From Nitrosopumilus cobalaminigenes (GTDB lineage: Archaea > Thermoproteota > Nitrososphaeria > Nitrososphaerales > Nitrosopumilaceae): 64,000 nt of DNA. Positions 51,836 to 59,815 of this stretch are shown piece by piece. A program made the translations under genes and the position numbers. The first letter of the stretch is position 1; every line of letters starts with the position of its first letter. The stretch lies in contig NZ_CP026993.1 of NCBI RefSeq assembly GCF_013407145.1, positions 1,262,590-1,326,589 of the forward strand, in the 5' to 3' direction. The notes beneath the pieces were generated by a model, which did not search any database, was not told where the DNA came from, and was given only the letters and a program-made list of their open reading frames with translations.

Positions 51836-52399
51836 CTAAGGAATTGCTCTGCTGTACAATTTGCCTTCTAAGGCCATCTTGTACATCTCTGCAACGTATG
51901 GATTCTCTCCTGGAGTTTCTGCACCAAGTTCTACGAGTCGAGCATATACTCTAACTACGTATGCGAGTGCACCCATGAAAGCCACTACGACTCCCATGTT
52001 AAACATCCAGTGATTTGGAACTGCAAAGATTTCTTCTACAAACCAGAAATGCCACATCTCATTGACACCAATAGTAAACATGGTTGCAAGGTAACCAAGA
52101 ATGGTCATCTTCAATCCAGTGTTCATTGAATTATTTGGGCCTCTAAGAACTGGGATTTTTCTATCATAGATTGCTGCTGCTCCCCATCCAAGTGGTAATG
52201 TGATGAAATGGGAATATAGCCACCAGTGAGCTGGTGTAAAAGCACTATCTCTGATAGAGGTTTGATGCAAAGAACCATCAACGAAGTTATCAACTTCGAC
52301 TGATGCTGCAGTAGAACCCATAGCAATAACGATGAGCCAGATTTTCTTTAGTCTCTGGATCTCAACTTCTTTTGGGATTAATGCGGGCATCTGTGCCAT
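51836..52399 (-). CDS. amoC: Ammonia monooxygenase subunit C
   Basis: A ~187-residue membrane subunit carrying candidate copper ligands. VEVDNFVDGSLHQTSIRDSA followed by FTPAHWWLYSHF gives the conserved Asp and His residues that form the CuC/CuD site in related copper monooxygenases. I chose ATG 52399 (MAQMPALIP) because a TATA box at 52421-52430 is centred ~26 nt upstream and would place the start site there. The in-frame ATG four codons earlier would then lie outside the transcript. Confidence 0.98.
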   Translation of the reverse strand: MAQMPALIPKEVEIQRLKKIWLIVIAMGSTAASVEVDNFVDGSLHQTSIRDSAFTPAHWWLYSHFITLPLGWGAAAIYDRKIPVLRGPNNSMNTGLKMTILGYLATMFTIGVNEMWHFWFVEEIFAVPNHWMFNMGVVVAFMGALAYVVRVYARLVELGAETPGENPYVAEMYKMALEGKLYSRAIP

Positions 52400-52420
52400 G
52401 TATACAATCATGTGAATTCG

Positions 52421-52430
52421 GAATATAAAG
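52421..52430 (-). promoter_or_regulatory. TATA box of amoC (leaderless)
   Basis: CTTTATATTC on the reverse strand is centred about 26 nt from ATG 52399. This spacing both predicts a leaderless amoC transcript and decides between two candidate ATGs. Confidence 0.7.
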
Positions 52431-52551
52431 TAAGAGTTCTAGATAGGGGATTTTTTATCCAATATTTTATAATAACTTAGAAATAATATCAAAATATTAC
52501 ATTTTATTATCTTTAAAACTATTTAAATTTGAACATTATTTTATTGATTTC

Positions 52552-52577
52552 AATGTTATACATCAACGATTAACATT
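52552..52577. promoter_or_regulatory. Inverted repeat between amoC and amoB
   Basis: AATGTTA (52552-52558) and TAACATT (52571-52577) form a perfect 7-bp inverted repeat with 12 nt between. It lies upstream of the amoB TATA box, in the divergent amoC-amoB interval. It could be a regulator binding site; it is too AT-rich and widely spaced to be a strong terminator. Confidence 0.45.
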
Positions 52578-52607
52578 AAAGATAGCATCGATCCTCGCTG
52601 TTAAGGT

Positions 52608-52617
52608 AAAACATATA
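52608..52617 (+). promoter_or_regulatory. TATA box of amoB
   Basis: AAACATATAA is centred about 41 nt before the amoB ATG at 52653, which predicts a short leader of roughly 15 nt, unlike amoA, amoX and amoC. The leader holds TTAGGGATAACT, only a weak ribosome binding site. Confidence 0.6.
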
Positions 52618-52652
52618 ACGACGTGTTTTGATTCCAAAACTTAGGGATAACT

Positions 52653-53222
52653 ATGGTCGAAAAAAGAATTTTCGTATTTGGACTAGCTGTCGTACTTGCA
52701 CTAGGAACATTAGGTTTCAACTGGGTTGAATCCGTACTTCCAACTGCAGATGCACACGGTGTCCAAGCACAACTCCAGAGTCGTTTCATCAGAATTGAGG
52801 ATGAAACCTTCAACAGACAATCCCTACAAACTGGCGAAACCTTGACACTTCAAGGAACTTTAGTTAGTTTAGTAGAAAGAGACCTAAGAGGATGGCTATC
52901 CATTTTCACAGAGTCAACCAACGCAGGTAACAGATGGGAGATGTTGGCAAGAGATCCACCAGGAAACGTCTTTGACATTCCAGGTAACTCAGTCATCGAT
53001 TACTCACTATCTGCCAAAGCACTTGAAGCAGGTGTATACCACGTACACACCCAACTCAATGTAGCAAAAGTTGGTCCAGGACTTGGTCCAGGTCAAACAG
53101 TAGTAGTTGAAGGAGATCCAATTATCAAACCAATCCCATATACTAACATCGCATATCAATCAATCATTATCGGTGTTGGATATGTCATTACGTTTGCAAC
53201 ACGACCCTGGCAAGTAATCTAA
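52653..53222 (+). CDS. amoB: Ammonia monooxygenase subunit B
   Basis: A 189-residue AmoB, the mostly external cupredoxin subunit. The N-terminal signal helix (~5-30) ends at TADAH, so the mature protein likely begins near H35, a copper ligand. H130 and H132 in GVYHVHTQL complete the CuB site. One C-terminal membrane helix (IAYQSIIIGVGYVITFA) anchors it. The archaeal form lacks the second cupredoxin domain of bacterial AmoB. It is transcribed away from amoC. Confidence 0.98.
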   Translation: MVEKRIFVFGLAVVLALGTLGFNWVESVLPTADAHGVQAQLQSRFIRIEDETFNRQSLQTGETLTLQGTLVSLVERDLRGWLSIFTESTNAGNRWEMLARDPPGNVFDIPGNSVIDYSLSAKALEAGVYHVHTQLNVAKVGPGLGPGQTVVVEGDPIIKPIPYTNIAYQSIIIGVGYVITFATRPWQVI

Positions 53223-53317
53223 ACCACCCACTTTTCCTTTTCATTTATTAGATATTCCTTACGTTTGGCGTAAGAAAACAGACCAAGTTTTATCTTCTAG
53301 AAAACAGTAATGAAAAT

Positions 53318-53632
53318 ATGCTAAGTTTCAAAATTACAAAGTTAGATATTTTTCAAAGTTATTTTTTTGGGGAAACAGAATTCCGTTCTGACAAATACAA
53401 AGTGAACATACAAAATCAAAGAAGAGGAAAAGTTCTAAAGTTACCTTTTGAGATAAAACCAAAAAGTGAAAAAATTGTTGTGAGAGTATCAGGAGAAGGA
53501 GGTTTGTTTATGGAAGATTATCTTCCTTACAAAGGAGAATCAGAATGGCTTGAAATTGACTCTGATGAAATTACCTATTTTCTTGCAGATCATCAAGATC
53601 AATGCGATACTATCGAAGTCATGTATGAATAA
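53318..53632 (+). CDS. Conserved hypothetical protein downstream of amoB
   Basis: A 104-residue protein without signal or membrane segment, mostly beta strands (MLSFKITKLDIFQSYFFGE; SEKIVVRVSGEGGLFMEDY), with an acidic C-terminus. I do not recognise the fold. It stands between amoB and the anchored gene at 53671 on the same strand. Its place in the amo neighbourhood is the only hint of function. Confidence 0.72.
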   Translation: MLSFKITKLDIFQSYFFGETEFRSDKYKVNIQNQRRGKVLKLPFEIKPKSEKIVVRVSGEGGLFMEDYLPYKGESEWLEIDSDEITYFLADHQDQCDTIEVMYE

Positions 53633-53670
53633 AGGAAAGGACTTTAAGGAATCTGGTCAAAGCCATCACG

Positions 53671-54210
53671 ATGAAATATCCTGGAATGGGCGATCCCTTC
53701 AAAAGGAAAAAAACACTCAGATTTCTAGCAATCACAGCAATTATTGCAATCTCAGTAGGAGTCACCAGTTCAGTTCTTCAAGGTCAGTTTAGTCAAAACG
53801 ATCCTCTCAAAGTCTGTATTAACGATAGAGATACACCTTACAAAATGAAAATCAGTTTAGAGTTAATTATTGATGGTCTCCCAACAGAGATTCCTGCAAA
53901 TATCAATGCCGGATTAAATGAAGGAGAATGTAAGAGAACGATGTATACTTTGACAGATGATGGAACCATCTATGTTGAATGGGAAGAAGAATATGATTGG
54001 CAAATTGGACACTTTCTGTGGATGTGGGATTTCCCTCTAAGAGATATGGATCAGGATAAATCTACATTTTATGTAAATGATAAAGAATCATCACAATTCA
54101 TCAATACTCCATTACAAGATGGATATCACTACAAAGGAGTATTCACTACAAAGGATTATGATTCATCCAAAGACAAAGACTTCCTCCCAGAACTAAAACC
54201 AGAAAACTAG
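53671..54210 (+). CDS. Membrane-anchored protein near amo cluster
   Basis: A 179-residue protein with a basic N-terminus (MKYPGMGDPFKRKKTLR), one hydrophobic helix (~18-38), and an external domain with Cys residues (LKVCINDRDTPYK; LNEGECKRT) that could form a disulfide. A tryptophan-rich stretch (EYDWQIGHFLWMWDF) stands out. It follows the previous gene by 38 nt. I do not recognise it; an accessory role in ammonia oxidation is possible from position and topology. Confidence 0.74.
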   Translation: MKYPGMGDPFKRKKTLRFLAITAIIAISVGVTSSVLQGQFSQNDPLKVCINDRDTPYKMKISLELIIDGLPTEIPANINAGLNEGECKRTMYTLTDDGTIYVEWEEEYDWQIGHFLWMWDFPLRDMDQDKSTFYVNDKESSQFINTPLQDGYHYKGVFTTKDYDSSKDKDFLPELKPEN

Positions 54211-54315
54211 AATTTGTAGACTTTGTAAAAATTTATTCTAATTTGTATTAAAGAAAAATTCCATAGTTTTCACTGAAGGATATTAAAAATAATGAAAAGA
54301 TGAAAGTTGGTAATT

Positions 54316-54585
54316 TTACCAGTATTTACCGTTGTCTGGAATGAGACCGATACCTTCTCTTTCAAAGTGTCTGTCTAATTCATCAACCCATCTTTCACGG
54401 TTGTCTTTGTAAGCCCAGCCGTGTACACGTAACCAGAATGAGATAATTCCAAGAAGGAATATTGTGAACATAATGGTTCCGAAGATGTAAATCATTACAT
54501 CGTAAAATAATGGATCATAGTTTGGTCCTAGTTGTCCTGTGATTGAAGACAGGATGCTTAGGAAAGTACCTACGATAGGAATCAT
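54316..54585 (-). CDS. Probable AMO subunit AmoY
   Basis: An 89-residue membrane protein with one strong helix (~26-50, DVMIYIFGTIMFTIFLLGII), a preceding hydrophobic stretch, and a charged C-terminus (RERWVDELDRHFEREGIG). Work on archaeal AMO complexes (AmoA, B, C, X plus small subunits named AmoY and AmoZ) describes small membrane proteins encoded near the amo genes. This one and the gene at 54727 fit by size, place and promoter strength. The name is from memory of that work, not from alignment. The TATA box GTATATATC lies 27 nt upstream. Confidence 0.65.
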   Translation of the reverse strand: MIPIVGTFLSILSSITGQLGPNYDPLFYDVMIYIFGTIMFTIFLLGIISFWLRVHGWAYKDNRERWVDELDRHFEREGIGLIPDNGKYW

Positions 54586-54607
54586 AATAATTTGGCTCTA
54601 TTTGTGC

Positions 54608-54616
54608 GATATATAC
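54608..54616 (-). promoter_or_regulatory. TATA box of the putative amoY gene (leaderless)
   Basis: GTATATATC on the reverse strand is centred 27 nt before the ATG at 54585, the same leaderless geometry as amoA and amoC. Confidence 0.65.
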
Positions 54617-54726
54617 ATTTCTTTTATTATCATAAAGTACGAGATCAGTATTCACTATTAGAGAGAAATTTTGTTCTTAGTATCCACTAAGGATAGATAA
54701 TAAAATAAGAGAAAAGTGAGGATTGA

Positions 54727-55059
54727 TTATCCTCTTCCCATTGCTGCGTATTTGCCTGATCTTCCTCTAATGAAGAAGGCTCCTGCAATACCACCGAACA
54801 CTGCACCTGCAATAACGGCTGCACCAACTACACCACTGGCATCAAGATATGGAGTTCCTGAACCAGAAGATGGATTTGCTTCAGCTGCTGCGATTCTTCT
54901 TGTTTGAATCTCAAGTGCTTCTTCTAATGTGTATGATCCGGTTTGTCCTTCGCTACCTACATTACCCATGTATTGTGCAAATGCTACGGATGAACTTGCA
55001 GACATTCCGATAGTGAAGACAGCGATTAAGGATGCTGCTAATAGTATTTTTGTATTCAT
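54727..55059 (-). CDS. Probable AMO subunit AmoZ
   Basis: A 110-residue exported protein. The signal peptide is MNTKILLAASLIAVFTIGMS, with a cut likely after SVAFA. An external helix follows (YTLEEALEIQTRRIAAAEAN), then a Ser/Gly linker, one membrane helix (~75-95, GVVGAAVIAGAVFGGIAGAF) and a basic cytoplasmic tail. Its place near amo and its size fit the small subunit called AmoZ. A TATA box (TTAAATAAG) lies ~36 nt upstream with an AGGT ribosome site, so it has a short leader. Assignment is tentative. Confidence 0.62.
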   Translation of the reverse strand: MNTKILLAASLIAVFTIGMSASSSVAFAQYMGNVGSEGQTGSYTLEEALEIQTRRIAAAEANPSSGSGTPYLDASGVVGAAVIAGAVFGGIAGAFFIRGRSGKYAAMGRG

Positions 55060-55183
55060 ACTGTTTACCTGCTCGTTTTGGCGCCAGAGACTTATTTAAC
55101 TTTTATTCTGAACCCCAATTTCGAGTTCAATGTACGAGATCAGTATAAGTAACGTTTAATTCTGTTCTATTATGAGCCAAATC

Positions 55184-55633
55184 ATGGGACGAATGCATAC
55201 ACATAGACACGGAAAATCACATTCCATTAGACCAGCTACACTTCGTGCACCATCATGGATTACTCAAAGTCCTGCAGAAATTGAAGAACTTGTAATAAAA
55301 TATTCTAAAGACGGTTTAACTCCTAGTCAAATTGGAATTAAATTAAGAGATCAACATTCCATTCCTCTAATCAAACCAATTACCAAAAAAAGTATGGGTC
55401 AAATTTTAGAGGAAAATGATTTGAAAGCAGAAATGCCAGAAGATCTTGAAAACATTGTTAGAAAAGCAGTGGGTCTTCAAAAACACCTCAAAGCAAACAA
55501 GGGAGATAATAGAAATGTCAGATCTTTGGAATTAATTGAAGCCAAAGTTCACAGACTATCAGTCTACTACAAAAGAATTGGAAGAATTTCCAAAACATGG
55601 AAGTATAAATCCGTGGTTGCTCAACTAGAGTAA
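55184..55633 (+). CDS. rps15: 30S ribosomal protein S15
   Basis: A ~149-residue archaeal S15 (eukaryotic S13 type): MGRMHTHRHGKSHSIRPA at the start, PSWITQSPAEIEELVIKYSK, GLTPSQIGIKLRDQ, and the C-terminal KVHRLSVYYKRIGRI. It binds 16S rRNA. I chose ATG 55184 because homologues start with MGRMH; an in-frame ATG four codons upstream exists. Its stop overlaps the RecJ-like start by 1 nt. The order S15-RecJ-Pcc1 is a recurrent archaeal arrangement as I recall it. Confidence 0.95.
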   Translation: MGRMHTHRHGKSHSIRPATLRAPSWITQSPAEIEELVIKYSKDGLTPSQIGIKLRDQHSIPLIKPITKKSMGQILEENDLKAEMPEDLENIVRKAVGLQKHLKANKGDNRNVRSLELIEAKVHRLSVYYKRIGRISKTWKYKSVVAQLE

Positions 55634-57054
55634 TGACAAAATCACTTGATGAATCACTTTCATTTTTCAAAGATAAAATTACAGATTGTATAAAATCAAA
55701 AAAATCAATTTCAGTTACAACTCATATGGATTGTGATGGATTAACATCAGGAAGTATTATCACCAAAGCACTAATCAGAGCAGGAGCAAATTGTACTGTT
55801 AGAACATCTAAAGAATTTAGTAAAAATGTTCTAGAATCATTCAAAACAGATTCTCGAGACTTTCATGTAGTTACCGATTTGGGAGGAGGCTTTGCAAATG
55901 AATTAGACAAAACACTTGGAGATAATTGGATAGTTTTAGATCATCATCAAATTTCAGACGAAGAGAAAGAAAATCAAAATGTCATAAACTCTTGGAAATA
56001 TGGAATTGATGGAGGAACAGAAATCTGTGCTGGAGGTATGGCATATTTAGCCTCAGTAGCCCTTGATGAAAGAAACTCAGATTTATCAGCACTAGCTATT
56101 GTTTCAGCATTAGGGGATAGGCAAGACCAAGGAGAAAGAAAATCATTTACTGGTAAAAATTTTGAAATTGCCAACATTGCAAAAGAGCAGGGTTTGGTCG
56201 ATATTGATTTAGATTTGTTATTGGTAGGTAGAGAAACAAGACCACTTGCAGATGCATTGGCATTTACCTCACAGCCATTTATCGAGGGATTAACATGGAA
56301 TAGAGAAGCATGTTTTTCAATCCTAAATTCCTCAGGAGTAAATCTGAAAGAAGAAGGCAGATGGAGAGTTCCAGCCGAACTAAATGAAGAAGAAAAGAGA
56401 CAAGTGATTGAAGCAATTACAAAATTTGCCTCTGGAAAAAATGCCACGGAAATAATGACAGAGTTAATCGGATATACCTACACATTCCCAAGAGAAGATA
56501 ATCGAAGTTTCCTACGAGATGGAAGAGAATATTCAACCATGCTAAACTCATGTGGAAGAATTAATCGTTCAGGTGTTGGAATGGCAGTTTGTATGGGAGA
56601 TCGAAATAAAATTCTAAGAGAAGCTGAAACTATTCTAACAGATTATAGAAAAATGATTAGAGAATATATGAATATTTTATCTAATGAAAGATGGAGAATT
56701 TCTGAAAGTGAGACATGTGTTATGGTAAATGGTGAAGATATAGTCCCAGAAACAATGACTGGGACAATTTCATCACTCATTGCAGGTTCTCCTAAAAATT
56801 CAGGAAAAATTGTAATCTTGAGAACAAAGGCTGAAGAAAATACCATAAAGTTCTCGTCACGAAAATCATTTAGTTGTACATCAGATATCAACCTCAGTGA
56901 AATAATGAGAACAGGTGCTGAGAGATTTGATGGTATAGGTGGAGGTCACAATGCAGCAGCTGGAGCAAAAATAACTAAAGACAAATTGGATGAATTCCTC
57001 AAATATTTAGAAGTAAATGTCGTTAACGTGTCAAGTTCAGGTAACTCTCAATAA
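55633..57054 (+). CDS. RecJ-like DHH-family phosphoesterase
   Basis: A 473-residue single-strand-specific exonuclease of the DHH family (archaeal RecJ/GAN group). SVTTHMDCDGLTSGSI and DLGGG bind metal, DHH at residues 103-105 gives the family name, ALGDRQDQGER follows, and a DHHA1 domain near the C-terminus has the GGGHNAAAGAKI motif. In archaea such proteins act in replication-fork processing with the CMG complex or in RNA decay. It overlaps S15 by 1 nt and pcc1 by 38 nt. Confidence 0.9.
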   Translation: MTKSLDESLSFFKDKITDCIKSKKSISVTTHMDCDGLTSGSIITKALIRAGANCTVRTSKEFSKNVLESFKTDSRDFHVVTDLGGGFANELDKTLGDNWIVLDHHQISDEEKENQNVINSWKYGIDGGTEICAGGMAYLASVALDERNSDLSALAIVSALGDRQDQGERKSFTGKNFEIANIAKEQGLVDIDLDLLLVGRETRPLADALAFTSQPFIEGLTWNREACFSILNSSGVNLKEEGRWRVPAELNEEEKRQVIEAITKFASGKNATEIMTELIGYTYTFPREDNRSFLRDGREYSTMLNSCGRINRSGVGMAVCMGDRNKILREAETILTDYRKMIREYMNILSNERWRISESETCVMVNGEDIVPETMTGTISSLIAGSPKNSGKIVILRTKAEENTIKFSSRKSFSCTSDINLSEIMRTGAERFDGIGGGHNAAAGAKITKDKLDEFLKYLEVNVVNVSSSGNSQ

Positions 57055-57259
57055 CATATCTAAAGAAAAAGCCGAAACGGTGAAAAAAGCCTTAGAGCCA
57101 GACAATGTGGATTTTCCAGAAGGATTGAGTCTTTATGTTGAAAATATTGATAACAAACTAGTTTTTAATTTCGAAAGTAAAAAGAATATGAAACATCTTA
57201 CCAGTACAGTTGATGAAGTAATGGAACATATCCAGGTTGCACTAATGGTGATAGAATAA
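57017..57259 (+). CDS. pcc1: KEOPS complex subunit Pcc1
   Basis: An 80-residue Pcc1, the dimerisation subunit of KEOPS that completes t6A on tRNA. It shows LTCQVQVTLNNISKEKAETV, LSLYVENIDNKLVFNFES, and a C-terminal helix (LTSTVDEVMEHIQVALMV). It starts inside recJ and ends directly against serS, so the three are probably one transcript. With tsaC and the Cgi121 fusion, three t6A components lie in this window. Confidence 0.88.
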   Translation: MSLTCQVQVTLNNISKEKAETVKKALEPDNVDFPEGLSLYVENIDNKLVFNFESKKNMKHLTSTVDEVMEHIQVALMVIE

Positions 57260-58522
57260 ATGCTAGATCCAAAAATTATCAAGGAAAAATCCCAAGTCAT
57301 TAGAGATATGCTCAAAGCTAGAGCAGTGGATTTTAATTTAGATGCATTAATTGAGTCAGATCAAAAAAGACGTGAATTCATTCTCAAAACAGATGAATTA
57401 CGAAAAAAGAAAAATGAGATAGGTATTCAAATTGCTCAAAAGAAGAAAGCAGGAGAAAACACAACTCAGATTTTAAATAAGATGGTTCAAGTTTCTGCTG
57501 ATCTTACAAAATTAGAATCTGAACAAGAATCAATTGAAAAAATCTATTCTAAATTATCATTAACAATTCCAAATCTAATTCATGAATCAGTTCCAATAGG
57601 AGATGAAAGTGCAAACAAAGAAGTGAAGAAATGGGGGAATATTCCAAATTTTGATTTTAAAATAAATGATCATATCGATATTTCAGAAAATTTAGATTTA
57701 GTTGACCTTGAAAGGGCAGCAAAAGTAGCTGGTGCCAGATTTTATTATTTAAAAAATGATCTTGTAAGATTAAATCAATCACTGATTCACTATGGATTAG
57801 ATTTTCTAGCAAAAAAAGAATATTCTTTGGTTCAGCCTCCATACATGATTAATAGAGAATCAATGGAAGGAGCAGTAATTGCTGATGATTTTGAAGAAGT
57901 CATCTACAAAGTAGAAGAAGAAGATCTGTACATGATTGGAACATCTGAGCATGCCATGGCAGCAATGAGAGCAAAAGAAATCATCGAAGGTAAAGAATTA
58001 CCCTTAAGATATGCTGGTGTTAGTCCATGTTTTAGAAAAGAAGCAGGTGCACATGGAAGAGATCAAAAGGGGATTTTTAGAGTTCATCAATTTGATAAAA
58101 TCGAACAGTTTGTATTTTCAAGACCTGAAGATTCTTGGAAAGAACATGAGAAAATGCTAGCTGTTGCTGAAGAATTTTATCAAAGTTTGGAAATTCCTCA
58201 CAGAGTCATGCTATTATCATCTGTAGATATGGGAAAAGTCTCAGCAAAAACATATGATATTGAAGCTTGGATGGCAGGACAAAATGCCTATAGAGAAATA
58301 GTTTCATGTTCAAACTGTTTAGAATATCAAGCAAGACGATTGAAGATTAGATTTAGAGATAAAACAAATGAAGATACACAATATTTGCATACTCTAAACA
58401 GTACTTTGATAGCCACAACCAGAGTTATGGTATCAATTATGGAGAATTTCCAAACCAAAGATGGACACATTAGAATTCCTAGTGTTTTACAGAGTTACAT
58501 GGGAAATCAGAAAGAGATCTAG
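57260..58522 (+). CDS. serS: Seryl-tRNA synthetase
   Basis: A 420-residue class II SerRS of the common (not methanogenic) type. The N-terminal coiled-coil arm (~30-100) grips the long variable arm of tRNA-Ser. The core shows motif 1 (GARFYYLKNDLVRLNQSLIH), motif 2 (SPCFRKEAGAHGRDQKGIFR), and motif 3 (NSTLIATTRVMVSIMENFQ). It abuts pcc1 with no gap. Confidence 0.95.
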   Translation: MLDPKIIKEKSQVIRDMLKARAVDFNLDALIESDQKRREFILKTDELRKKKNEIGIQIAQKKKAGENTTQILNKMVQVSADLTKLESEQESIEKIYSKLSLTIPNLIHESVPIGDESANKEVKKWGNIPNFDFKINDHIDISENLDLVDLERAAKVAGARFYYLKNDLVRLNQSLIHYGLDFLAKKEYSLVQPPYMINRESMEGAVIADDFEEVIYKVEEEDLYMIGTSEHAMAAMRAKEIIEGKELPLRYAGVSPCFRKEAGAHGRDQKGIFRVHQFDKIEQFVFSRPEDSWKEHEKMLAVAEEFYQSLEIPHRVMLLSSVDMGKVSAKTYDIEAWMAGQNAYREIVSCSNCLEYQARRLKIRFRDKTNEDTQYLHTLNSTLIATTRVMVSIMENFQTKDGHIRIPSVLQSYMGNQKEI

Positions 58523-58562
58523 TGATATACCCTTATATTTTGGGTTCAAAGGTCGTTAATAA

Positions 58563-59174
58563 TTGGCACGTAGAAAAGGTCGAGTAAAGGACAAGTGGCG
58601 AGAAAAACGCTGGGTTACAGTATATGCACCAGATTCGTTCAACAATGTCCCGATCGCATATGTTCCAATAACAGATGATGAAAATGCAGTTGGAAGAGTT
58701 TTAGAAGTTACATTATATGATATTCTAAAAGGTGATCCTTCACAACATCAATACAAAATCTATTTCCAAATCAACAAAGTTGAAGGTGACAAAGCAACAA
58801 CAATTTTCAAGAGATATGAGTATTCAAAAGAATTTTTGCGTAGTTTAGTTAGAAGAGGTTCTTCAAAAATTAATTTCATTATCGATATTAAAACAAAAGA
58901 TGGCTATATCTTTAGAATCAAATTACTTGCATTAACACATAGACAACTTAACACATCTAGACAACATGCACTCAGACTTATCGCAAGAGATGTAATTAAC
59001 AAAACAATTCCTGAAATGACAATTGATCAATTTGTTCAAGCAACATGTTATAGTAAAATTAATTCAGACATTATGGCAGCATTCAAGAAAGTAATTAGAG
59101 TAAGACATGTAGGTCTTGAGAAAGTCAAACTCATTAGAACTGCAGATAAAGAAACAAAATTACTTGAAGCATAA
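58563..59174 (+). CDS. rps3ae: 30S ribosomal protein S3Ae
   Basis: A 203-residue archaeal/eukaryotic S3Ae (eS1), a small-subunit protein near the mRNA exit channel. It shows KWREKRWVTVYAPDSFNNVP, the GRVLEVTLYDILKGDPSQH motif, and VRRGSSKINFIIDIKTKDG. The start is TTG 58563. A TATA-like element (CCCTTATATTT) lies about 25 nt upstream, so the gene is probably leaderless. Confidence 0.94.
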   Translation: MARRKGRVKDKWREKRWVTVYAPDSFNNVPIAYVPITDDENAVGRVLEVTLYDILKGDPSQHQYKIYFQINKVEGDKATTIFKRYEYSKEFLRSLVRRGSSKINFIIDIKTKDGYIFRIKLLALTHRQLNTSRQHALRLIARDVINKTIPEMTIDQFVQATCYSKINSDIMAAFKKVIRVRHVGLEKVKLIRTADKETKLLEA

Positions 59175-59200
59175 TCAAGTAAAATTTATCTTTCATAATT

Positions 59201-59629
59201 ATGGTTCATAAGATTGAAATTTCAATTCATGTGATAGTTCATGCAACTGAAGATATTACAAAAATTTTCCAATCTTTTGAAGATGTTTTGAATGTAAAAG
59301 AAGAAGATTTTGTAATTGAGGAGACAGAAGGACATTACGAAAATCCAATAACATTACTAAATGCAAATATTGTAAAAAAACAGGCTCAAAATCTTATAGA
59401 TAAACTGCTTGAACTTCTCCCAGATGATCAAGTGGAAGATTTGATTGAAGAAATTGAAGACAGGATAGAAGATTCTAGATTCCATTTAAGATTAGACAAA
59501 CAAGAACTTGTGAAAGGTAATCTAGTCGTAAAAGAAAAAGGCACAATAAAATTAAAAATTCACACACCCATTTACAACAAAAAAGACACTGTCAAAATAT
59601 TTTCTGAAATTTTGAAGATTGTCAACTAG
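59201..59629 (+). CDS. Archaeal RNA-binding protein (exosome-subunit-like, COG1325)
   Basis: A 142-residue alpha/beta protein: IEISIHVIVHATEDITKIFQ, FVIEETEGHYENPITLLNA, DSRFHLRLDKQELVKGNL, and a last strand before HTPIYNKKDT. This is the pattern of COG1325/DUF54 RNA-binding proteins, predicted exosome partners with a ribosomal-L5-like fold. It lies 26 nt after S3Ae and is probably co-transcribed. The biochemical role is not established. Confidence 0.85.
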   Translation: MVHKIEISIHVIVHATEDITKIFQSFEDVLNVKEEDFVIEETEGHYENPITLLNANIVKKQAQNLIDKLLELLPDDQVEDLIEEIEDRIEDSRFHLRLDKQELVKGNLVVKEKGTIKLKIHTPIYNKKDTVKIFSEILKIVN

Positions 59630-59662
59630 ATTAAATAGTAATAAAACAACTATACAATTTGG

Positions 59663-59730
59663 GAATGAGGAAATAACAGCCGCTCCAGTCTGAGCGAAAG
59701 CTTTGAAGACGCCGCGACGAACCGACCCCT
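59663..59730 (+). ncRNA. C/D-box guide RNA candidate
   Basis: An isolated GC-rich stretch in an AT-rich gap. Boxes in order: C ATGAGGA (59665-59671), D' CTGA (59690-59693), C' TGAAGA (59704-59709), and D-like CCGA (59722-59725). It is followed by CCCC-TTTT, which could end transcription. Guide regions would be AACAGCCGCTCCAGT and CGCCGCGACGAAC. The D box departs from CTGA, and no TATA match is clear, so it stays a candidate. No ORF fits the segment. Confidence 0.55.
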
Positions 59731-59815
59731 TTTATCGATCAATATTTTCAATATACAGATTTTGTAGACTATTTCATGGTATTATTTTAAATACGGATAA
59801 ACAGACCGGAATATC

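Noticed and set aside
53550-53792. 80-residue ORF across two genes after amoB
   Set aside because: It is an out-of-frame shadow overlapping the ends of two better-supported genes.
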